DNA from: Candidatus Nanosyncoccus nanoralicus | Lineage (GTDB): Bacteria; Patescibacteriota; Saccharimonadia; Saccharimonadales; Saccharimonadaceae | NCBI RefSeq assembly: GCF_004138405.1 | Contig: NZ_PRLL01000024.1 | Coordinates: 1 to 8,145, forward strand | Direction: 5' to 3' | Length of the DNA: 8,145 nucleotides | Part shown: piece after piece, positions 1-5,362 of the stretch | Layout: each line of letters starts with the position of its first letter | How positions within the stretch are numbered: position 1 is the stretch's first letter | Made by a program: the position numbers and the translations under genes | The notes under the pieces: model-generated | What the model saw: the letters and a program-made list of their open reading frames with translations, nothing else | What the model was told of the DNA's origin: nothing | The model's database searches: none

Positions 1-1978
1 TGGTATTTTAAAGAGTCAATTTTTGGATTTGAAAGCTCTTAAGGGGGACAATTCGGATAATATTCCGGGTGTGCCTGGTGTTGGTGAAAAAACGGCAGTG
101 AAGCTGTTAAATGAATATGGTAGCTTGAGGGGGGTGTATGAACATATTAATGAGATTTCTGGCGTAGTAAAAAAGAGACTGGAGGAGGGAAGAGGGTCGG
201 CCGAAATGTCGTATGAGCTTGCAAAAATTTTAACAGATGCTCCGGTGCAGCTTGATGAGGTTGCGGATCTAGTAATAGAACCAGAGAGAATTATTGCAGT
301 GTTAAAAAAACTAGAATTTAACTCATTGATTAGAAAGTTTCGAAACGAATTAAAATTGGGTGAAGATCAGAATAGGCTAAAAAATCAGGAAATAAAGAGC
401 ATTGAAACAGGTTTAAGTGAGGATACTTCTGTGCAGGTAGTGGAGGGGGCGGTGGTTGCAGAGAAAATGTTTGAAATACCGGAGGGTATGATCGTTGCCA
501 GTGACTTAAAAGAGAAGATGCATCTTTCAGATGAGCTTGCAGAGGTAATTTTGGCAGGGGATAGAAAAATTTGGGACCTAGAACAGGCAGATTTTTTAAT
601 TAACCCGTTAAAGAGAACGGAGAATACGGATAATAATCAAGCTATGTTGCGACTGGAAGATCCGTGCGAGAGAATATTAGCAGGTAAATATACGGAAGCG
701 GAACAGGCTGAATATGCGGAACAGATGAAAATTTTATCAAAGATGCCTAAGCTGTATCGAATATTATCTGATTATGATTTGCCATTAATCCCAGTGCTGT
801 ATGAAATGGAGAAGGCTGGGGTTTTGATCGATCAGGACTACTTTAAAGGGCTTAAAAAAGAGTTTACAGAGAAAGTTACAGAACTTGAACAAAAAATTTA
901 TTCAGTATGTGGAGTGAATTTTAACATTAATTCACCTATACAATTATCAAAGGTACTTTTTGAGGACTTAGCATTACCGACTAAGGGGATAAAGAAGACG
1001 ACGCGAGGATTTTCGACGGGTGCAAGTGAGCTTGAAAAATTAGAAGGGCAGCATCCGGTGATTGAAATGATTAAAGAATATCGCGAGGTTTCAAAGTTGC
1101 TTTCGACTTATATTTTGCCATTACCAGAGCTTGCCGGAGAAGATGGGCGTATTCATACAACTTTTACCCAAAATGTAACTGCAACTGGAAGACTATCAAG
1201 TGTAAATCCTAACCTGCAAAATATTCCAGTGAGATCTGAGGACGGGAAACGGATTCGGACAGGATTTGTGGCGGAAAGTGGTAAGGTTCTGGTGTCTGCG
1301 GATTATGCACAGTTTGAACTGCGATTAGCAGCTGCGTTAGCGGGGGACCAGAAGTTAATTGAATCATTTGCGCAAAATATTGATATTCATACCAAAACAG
1401 CTGCAGAAGTGTTTGGAATTAAGATGGAGGATGTCTCAAAAGCGCAGCGTCGAGCAGCTAAGGTGATCAATTTTGGTGTACTGTATGGTATGAGTCCAAA
1501 GGGTTTAGCAGATTCTGCAGAGATGAATTTTTATGAGGCAAAGCAATTTATTGATGATTATTTTAGAGTAAGAAAACCAATCAAAGATTATTTGGAAAAA
1601 ACTTTAAAGCAGGCGCGTGAGGAAGGTTTTGTGGAAACATATTTTGGTCGTAGGAGGCCGACGCCAGATGTGAAGTCGTCTAATTTTATCGTAAGGTCGG
1701 CCGCGGAGAGGGCTGCCCAAAATATGCCAATTCAAGGGACTGAAGCGGATTTAATGAAAAGGGCAATGATTCGGGCTTATGACCTATTGAAAGCAAAGTA
1801 CCACGAGGAGGCAAAATTAATATTACAGGTGCATGACTCGTTGATTATTGAATGTACTAAAGGTTTGGAAGAGGCGGTATCGGCGGATTTGGTCCAAATT
1901 ATGGAAAGTGTGGCACCAGAATTACCGGTAAAGCTAAAAGCGGATGTGGCGATAGGAGTGAACTGGGGTGAACTATAA
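1..1978 (+). CDS. polA: DNA polymerase I, 5'-truncated by the window edge
   Basis: Family A DNA polymerase, which fills gaps and removes primers during replication and repair. The reading frame is open from base 2 and gives 658 residues plus a TAA stop; the true start lies upstream. The window opens in the helix-3-turn-helix part of the 5' nuclease (GDNSDNIPGVPGVGEKTA, near bases 44-97). A region at about bases 470-640 looks like a shrunken 3'-5' exonuclease fold without the DxE metal motif. The polymerase domain follows: TATGRLSS (near 1178-1201), motif A DYAQFELR (1301-1324), motif B RRAAKVINFGVLYG (near 1448-1489) and motif C QVHDSLIIE (1826-1852). Motif A Asp and Glu, motif B Arg, Lys, Phe and Tyr, and motif C His and Asp are all present. 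The position of the second motif C carboxylate (E. coli Glu883) is Ser. The 3' end overlaps the next gene by 11 bp. Identity is certain; the symbol follows from the 5' nuclease plus polymerase layout. Confidence 0.97.
   Translation, partial: GILKSQFLDLKALKGDNSDNIPGVPGVGEKTAVKLLNEYGSLRGVYEHINEISGVVKKRLEEGRGSAEMSYELAKILTDAPVQLDEVADLVIEPERIIAVLKKLEFNSLIRKFRNELKLGEDQNRLKNQEIKSIETGLSEDTSVQVVEGAVVAEKMFEIPEGMIVASDLKEKMHLSDELAEVILAGDRKIWDLEQADFLINPLKRTENTDNNQAMLRLEDPCERILAGKYTEAEQAEYAEQMKILSKMPKLYRILSDYDLPLIPVLYEMEKAGVLIDQDYFKGLKKEFTEKVTELEQKIYSVCGVNFNINSPIQLSKVLFEDLALPTKGIKKTTRGFSTGASELEKLEGQHPVIEMIKEYREVSKLLSTYILPLPELAGEDGRIHTTFTQNVTATGRLSSVNPNLQNIPVRSEDGKRIRTGFVAESGKVLVSADYAQFELRLAAALAGDQKLIESFAQNIDIHTKTAAEVFGIKMEDVSKAQRRAAKVINFGVLYGMSPKGLADSAEMNFYEAKQFIDDYFRVRKPIKDYLEKTLKQAREEGFVETYFGRRRPTPDVKSSNFIVRSAAERAAQNMPIQGTEADLMKRAMIRAYDLLKAKYHEEAKLILQVHDSLIIECTKGLEEAVSADLVQIMESVAPELPVKLKADVAIGVNWGEL
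1954..1958 (+). promoter_or_regulatory. Ribosome binding site for the RhuM-like gene
   Basis: AGGAG inside the last codons of polA, 9 nt before the GTG at 1968. It supports GTG 1968 as the start and therefore an 11-bp overlap with polA. A ribosome finishing polA would stop within reach of this site, so translational coupling is likely (inference). Confidence 0.65.
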
Positions 1979-2960
1979 ACTGGGAATTTATCAAGCGCCA
2001 GAAGGGGGAATAGTTTTTGATGTGGATGTTGAGTCGGAAACGATGTGGGCGACGCAAGTTCAGATTGCACAGCTGTTTGGTGTCGATAAAACTGTTATTT
2101 CAAGGCATTTGAAAAATATTTATAAAGATGAAGAATTAGAGGAAGCGAAAACTTGTCAGAAGCAAAATGAGGTGCGTAAGGAGGGGGAAAGGCAGGTAAG
2201 GCGCGAAGTTAAAAGATATAATTTGGATGCAATTATTTCTGTTGGTTATCGGGTAAATTCGATGAAAGCGACGAAATTTCGTGTTTGGTCAAACCGTATT
2301 TTGAAGGACTACATTACAAAGGGTGTGGTGATTAATCAGAAACAACTTGAGAGAACTCCTGAAATGGAGGCAGAGAAAAAACTAGATGAAATTAAGACGG
2401 CAATGATGATTGTCGAGCGAGTGATTCGAGGAAATGAACTATCAAGTGGTGAAGCAAAGGGGGTTATTGAAATTATATCTAAATATACAAGAAGTTTTCA
2501 GGTAATTGATGAATATTTGAAGGGGAAATTTATTTTGTCAAATAACCGTCGTGCAAGACATGAGCTATCTGGAGTAGAGATGGAGAACTTGGTGATGGAC
2601 TTGAAAGAGAAAATAGGGGAGGAGAGGGGATTTGGGGAATTACGAGTTGAATATGATGATTTTAATAGTTTGGCGGAGAAAATTAAGCGGGATAATGCTG
2701 AAGATGACTCGGTGTCGAGAAAAGCGGCGAAGCTACTGTATTTTATTGTGAAGAACGAGCCGTTTGAGCGAGGTAATCAGCAGATTGGGGGCTTATTATT
2801 TGTGGTATATTTAGCTTTTAATCAGATTCAATTAAGCAGTATGGGGGAGACAAAGATTTCTGACCAAGCGTTAACGGCTTTAGTATTACTGATTTCTGAG
2901 AGTGTGGGTACAGAAAAAGAACTATTAATTAATTTAATCTGTAAGTTATTAGATAATTAA
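1968..2960 (+). CDS. RhuM-family protein with a degenerate C-terminal Fic/Doc-like domain
   Basis: A 330-residue, probably cytoplasmic protein starting at GTG. Residues 1-120 resemble the RhuM family (named from a Salmonella pathogenicity-island gene, function poorly known). They include a helix-turn-helix-like stretch at about 29-52 (VQIAQLFGVDKTVISRHL), then YNLDAIISVGYRVNS and FRVWSNRILKDYI. Residues about 160-330 match the Fic/Doc-type domain often fused to RhuM: a helical lead-in (GVIEIISKYTRSF), then KLLYFIVKNEPFERGNQQIGGLLF, whose central part (263-272) aligns with the Fic motif HPFx(D/E)GN(K/G)R. The typical tail ISDQALTALVLLISES is also present. At the active site His is Glu264, the acidic residue is Arg268, and the last two positions are Gln271 and Gln272; only Pro, Phe, Gly and Asn survive. 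AMP or phosphate transfer is therefore unlikely, and a DNA-binding or protein-binding role is more plausible. The gene overlaps polA by 11 bp. The family call is firm; the biological role is unknown. Confidence 0.85.
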   Translation: MNYKLGIYQAPEGGIVFDVDVESETMWATQVQIAQLFGVDKTVISRHLKNIYKDEELEEAKTCQKQNEVRKEGERQVRREVKRYNLDAIISVGYRVNSMKATKFRVWSNRILKDYITKGVVINQKQLERTPEMEAEKKLDEIKTAMMIVERVIRGNELSSGEAKGVIEIISKYTRSFQVIDEYLKGKFILSNNRRARHELSGVEMENLVMDLKEKIGEERGFGELRVEYDDFNSLAEKIKRDNAEDDSVSRKAAKLLYFIVKNEPFERGNQQIGGLLFVVYLAFNQIQLSSMGETKISDQALTALVLLISESVGTEKELLINLICKLLDN

Positions 2961-2969
2961 TGTTATAAT
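2961..2969 (+). promoter_or_regulatory. Extended -10 promoter (TGTTATAAT) giving a leaderless transcript
   Basis: A consensus TATAAT at 2964-2969 is preceded by TGT, forming an extended -10 element. No convincing -35 lies about 17 bp upstream, as expected for extended -10 promoters. Only 7 bp separate the hexamer from the ATG at 2977, so transcription would start at or next to the A of the ATG. The gene has no Shine-Dalgarno sequence, in agreement. Confidence 0.7.
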
Positions 2970-2976
2970 AATAAAG

Positions 2977-3381
2977 ATGAAAGATCTAGTTAAGGATCTA
3001 AAAGAAGTTTATGTCAAACATCGCTCAATGTTTACATTGATGGTGGTGATGACTATTTTTTCGATAATACTTTTTATTTATTCAATAGTAAACCTTCATC
3101 CGAATGCTTCAGTGGTTAAGGTGAGCTATGGTGATATTGGGAGATACCAGGGTGGAGAATGGTCTTCAATGTCGAATTCTGGTGGATATCATGACGGAGC
3201 ATGGCATGCGATGCTGGTGTATCCGTTATTTGCATTAATTTTTGGAGTATTACATAATGTGATCGCTTTGAGGTTATATCGTAAAAAAGGTGATAAAGTG
3301 GCCAGTGTATTTTTGGTTGTGACAATTGCTGTGATTTTATTTGCGATTTTAATTCTCTGGAGATTACTTGGTGAGGGGTAA
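2977..3381 (+). CDS. Small three-helix membrane protein, function unknown
   Basis: A 134-residue protein that I do not recognise. Three hydrophobic segments are visible at about 17-39, 76-99 and 107-130. The charged N-terminus (KDLVKDLKEVYVKHR) and the RLYRKKGDK loop between helices 2 and 3 are positive, so the N-terminus and that loop should be cytoplasmic. The 36-residue loop at 40-75, rich in Gly, Ser and Tyr (YQGGEWSSMSNSGGYHDG), should then be outside. There is no cleavable signal peptide or lipobox. Because the promoter's -10 ends 7 bp before the ATG, the message is predicted to be leaderless. The end overlaps the glycosyltransferase start by 11 bp, so the two are co-transcribed and may act together at the membrane, for instance as an accessory subunit (inference from position only). 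Confidence 0.8.
   Translation: MKDLVKDLKEVYVKHRSMFTLMVVMTIFSIILFIYSIVNLHPNASVVKVSYGDIGRYQGGEWSSMSNSGGYHDGAWHAMLVYPLFALIFGVLHNVIALRLYRKKGDKVASVFLVVTIAVILFAILILWRLLGEG
3359..3362 (+). promoter_or_regulatory. Ribosome binding site deciding the glycosyltransferase start
   Basis: GGAG within the last codons of the small membrane protein gene. It lies 8 nt before GTG 3371 and only 5 nt before the alternative TTG 3368. The spacing favours GTG 3371. Confidence 0.55.
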
Positions 3382-5113
3382 AAAGCATGATAGAAGAAAA
3401 AAAGAAAAACCGGTTGAGCGGTCAGATTGGGCTGACCTTGAGATTCCATTAGGAAAAAGAACGAAGAAGTATCGTCTATTAGAAATTTTGCCGGGAGCTT
3501 TATCATACACAATGATAATTTTATTGTTCGCATTATCGATTATAAGCCCGGCGCTAGGATCTTATTATCTGCTTTTAATTATTGCAGTGACATTAGTGAA
3601 AGCGGTAGGAATTGTTTATCGTACAATTCAAGGCTATAACGCTGCAAAAAGAGCAGAAAAAGTGAACTGGCACGAAAGGTTAGTCGATCTTGAGACGCCA
3701 CATGAGCGCTATGAAGAGCTCTTGAAGTATAAATGTAAGGAATTTGCTTTTAATGAGCATGTAGAAAATTTAAAACTACTATCAGTCGGAAAAGATTTAG
3801 TATTATCTGAGAGTGAAGTGACAGTAGACGACGAGCCAATATTCTTTCCTAAGCCAAAAGAGATTTATCATGCGGTAATTATGGTGGCATATAATGAAGG
3901 TCTGGAAACATTAATCCCAACAGTGGAAGCTGTGAGAGACGGCAGTTTTGACAATGAACGAATAATTTTTGTGTTCGGATATGAGGAACGCGGTGGCGAA
4001 GCGATGGTTGAAAACGCAAAAGTATTAAAAGAAAAGTTTAAAAATGATTTCTTTGAATTTATTACGGTAATGCATCCAAAAGATTTGAAAGATGAGATTC
4101 AGGGGAAGGGGCCAAACTTGAATTTTGCAGCAGGAGAACTTTTGGAATTTGTAAAGAAAAAGAAAATTCCTCTGAAAAATATTATTGTAACGTCGCTTGA
4201 TTCAGATAATAAGATGAGTAAGTGGTATCTTGATTATGTAGCGTATCAATTTATTGTACATCCAAATAGACAACATTTGAGCTATCAGCCAGTATCGTTG
4301 TTCACTAATAATATTTGGGATGCGCCAGCGCCAATGAGGATTATCGCAATTTCGAACTCATTTTTTAATATTATTTCATCAATGCGTTCACATACTCTTA
4401 AGAATTTTGCTTCACACTCGCAGCCACTACTTGCTTTGTCTGAAATGGGTTTTTGGAGTAAGAAGACGATTGTAGAAGATGGTCATCAATATTGGCGTTC
4501 ATTATTCTTTTTTAAGGGCAACTATGAAGTTTTGCCTATTCATGTGGCTATTTACCAAGATGCGGTAATGGAAGAGACTCTAATAAAGACGTTGAAGGCA
4601 CAGTTTGTACAGCTTCGCCGATGGGACTATGGAGCGTCGGACGTGGCTTATGTAGGGGTGAGATTGTTTTCAAAAGATAGAAAAAGGATTGGGGAAATGC
4701 CATTCTTGCCACTTTTTGCCAAATTTGTACGCCTACTAGAAGGACATGTGACTTTGGCGGCTATTTCACCAATGGTGGCGTTTGGGGGATGGGTGCCAAA
4801 AATTATTAACTCAAGATCGAAAGACCTCTTAACATTTAATTTACCAAACACGATTAGCTTAATTCAGATTTTTGCTTCAGTGGGTTTGATGACGACAATT
4901 TTATTGTCATTAAAGATGCTGCCACCAAGACCAAAAGAGGTGAAGACGCCACGGATTTTAATGATACTACAGTGGTTGTTAATGCCCGTCGTGGCGATTG
5001 TCTATCAGTCATTTGCGGCATTTTATTCGCAAACAAGACTGCTGACGGGGAATTATATGGAAAAATTTGACGTAACAAAGAAAGTGGTAAAAACAAAGAA
5101 AGATACTAAATAA
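3371..5113 (+). CDS. Membrane glycosyltransferase, GT2 family, processive (cellulose synthase-like) type
   Basis: A 580-residue inner-membrane enzyme that probably uses nucleotide sugars to extend an envelope polysaccharide. A very basic N-terminus (RGKKHDRRKKEK) is followed by two transmembrane helices at about 42-61 and 66-86. The cytoplasmic GT-A domain follows: VAYNEG near 172-177, SLDSDNK with the metal-binding DxD (Asp277, Asp279), VED with the putative catalytic Asp370, and QLRRW at 414-418, the QxxRW signature of processive GT2 enzymes. Further hydrophobic segments lie at about 455-475, 492-516 and 528-552, and the C-terminus is Lys-rich. Starts at TTG 3368 or GTG 3371 are possible; GTG was chosen from Shine-Dalgarno spacing. 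It overlaps the small membrane protein gene upstream and ends at a strong terminator that includes its stop codon. The sugar and polymer cannot be told from the sequence. No PilZ domain or BcsB-like partner is visible here. Confidence 0.88.
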   Translation: MRGKKHDRRKKEKPVERSDWADLEIPLGKRTKKYRLLEILPGALSYTMIILLFALSIISPALGSYYLLLIIAVTLVKAVGIVYRTIQGYNAAKRAEKVNWHERLVDLETPHERYEELLKYKCKEFAFNEHVENLKLLSVGKDLVLSESEVTVDDEPIFFPKPKEIYHAVIMVAYNEGLETLIPTVEAVRDGSFDNERIIFVFGYEERGGEAMVENAKVLKEKFKNDFFEFITVMHPKDLKDEIQGKGPNLNFAAGELLEFVKKKKIPLKNIIVTSLDSDNKMSKWYLDYVAYQFIVHPNRQHLSYQPVSLFTNNIWDAPAPMRIIAISNSFFNIISSMRSHTLKNFASHSQPLLALSEMGFWSKKTIVEDGHQYWRSLFFFKGNYEVLPIHVAIYQDAVMEETLIKTLKAQFVQLRRWDYGASDVAYVGVRLFSKDRKRIGEMPFLPLFAKFVRLLEGHVTLAAISPMVAFGGWVPKIINSRSKDLLTFNLPNTISLIQIFASVGLMTTILLSLKMLPPRPKEVKTPRILMILQWLLMPVVAIVYQSFAAFYSQTRLLTGNYMEKFDVTKKVVKTKKDTK

Positions 5114-5142
5114 AAAACCTTGGTGAAAAGCCGAGGTTTTTT
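5112..5142 (+). terminator. Intrinsic terminator of the membrane protein-glycosyltransferase unit
   Basis: A 12-bp inverted repeat (5112-5123 with 5131-5142) with one T-G wobble pair and a 7-nt loop (TGAAAAG). The right arm ends in six T and the left arm begins with six A, overlapping the TAA stop of the glycosyltransferase. Because both flanks carry the A/T tract, it could also stop transcription arriving on the minus strand from the tRNA gene. Confidence 0.9.
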
Positions 5143-5192
5143 GAAGGCTTATGGATGTAGCGAGAGGGGAGAGTGTATGGGGAAAAAGCATT

Positions 5193-5218
5193 AAAAAAAC
5201 GCCAGGATTGGCGATTTT
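5193..5218 (-). terminator. Intrinsic terminator of the tRNA-Val gene
   Basis: On the minus strand a perfect 5-bp hairpin, CGCCA-ATCC-TGGCG (5213 down to 5200), is followed directly by seven T (5199-5193). It can be extended on its 5' side by AAAA pairing with part of the T tract across one mismatch. It begins 8 nt after the encoded CCA end of the tRNA. Confidence 0.85.
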
Positions 5219-5221
5219 ATA

Positions 5222-5298
5222 TGGTGGGTCGCGAGGGATTCGAACCCCCGACTTCCTCCGTGTAAAGGAGACACTCTAGCCAGCTGAGTTAGCGACCC
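5222..5298 (-). tRNA. tRNA-Val, anticodon UAC, CCA encoded
   Basis: A 77-nt cloverleaf on the minus strand. The acceptor stem GGGTCGC (5298-5292) pairs with GCGACCC (5232-5226), with discriminator A73 at 5225 and an encoded CCA at 5224-5222. The D stem ACTC/GAGT has an A10-U25 pair in place of the usual G10-C25. The anticodon stem TCTCC/GGAGG holds the loop TTTACAC, giving anticodon UAC (Val, codons GUA/GUN). The variable loop is AAGTC, and the T arm GGGGG-TTCGAAT-CCCTC contains one G-U pair. There is no intron. The anticodon ends in C36, so it should not be a MiaA substrate even though miaA lies nearby. It has its own promoter and terminator. Confidence 0.97.
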
Positions 5299-5301
5299 TT
5301 G

Positions 5302-5334
5302 TTGTCTTTATCTTACCATGAAATATGATAAAAT
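5302..5334 (+). promoter_or_regulatory. Probable thrS promoter
   Basis: TTGTCT (5302-5307), 16 bp, then TATGAT (5324-5329). An overlapping alternative is the extended -10 TGA-TAAAAT (5326-5334), which matches the style of the other promoters here. Either predicts a start near 5336-5341 and a leader of about 22-27 nt to ATG 5363. That leaves no space for a T-box or a ThrRS-binding operator. It overlaps the divergent tRNA promoter. Confidence 0.6.
5310..5318 (-). promoter_or_regulatory. Extended -10 promoter of tRNA-Val (TGGTAAGAT)
   Basis: Minus-strand TGG followed by TAAGAT (hexamer at 5315-5310) lies 11 bp before the tRNA 5' end at 5298, implying a 5' leader of only about 4-5 nt. No good -35 hexamer is visible, only T-rich sequence. 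It sits between the -35 and -10 of the opposing thrS promoter. Confidence 0.6.
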
Positions 5335-5350
5335 AAAAGAGTTAATGAGA

Positions 5351-5355
5351 AAGGA
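5351..5355 (+). promoter_or_regulatory. Ribosome binding site for thrS
   Basis: AAGGA, 7 nt before ATG 5363. It favours 5363 over the in-frame ATGs at 5318 (inside the promoter, upstream of the predicted transcript start) and 5345 (no Shine-Dalgarno). Confidence 0.7.
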
Positions 5356-5362
5356 AAATGTC

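Noticed and set aside
1777..2070. Minus-strand open frame of 97 codons across the polA/RhuM junction
   Set aside because: It is antisense to two well-supported genes, has no recognisable motif and no ribosome binding site; it is a shadow of the coding strand.
3116..3533. Minus-strand open frames opposite the small membrane protein and the glycosyltransferase start
   Set aside because: They are antisense to an overlapping gene pair with a clear promoter and coupled starts, and their translations are low-complexity with no domain.
5009..5191. Minus-strand 60-codon open frame downstream of the tRNA
   Set aside because: It spans the terminator hairpin at 5112-5142, lies behind the tRNA terminator and has no promoter; its translation is not protein-like.
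5318..5362. Upstream in-frame ATGs at 5318 and 5345 as thrS starts
   Set aside because: 5318 lies within the promoter, before the predicted transcript start. 5345 has no Shine-Dalgarno sequence, whereas 5363 has AAGGA at 7 nt. 5345 stays possible as a near-leaderless start, but the added residues match nothing in ThrRS.
5299..5362. T-box riboswitch upstream of thrS
   Set aside because: Only 64 bp separate the tRNA gene from the start codon and most of that is promoter; there is no room for a T-box stem or antiterminator.
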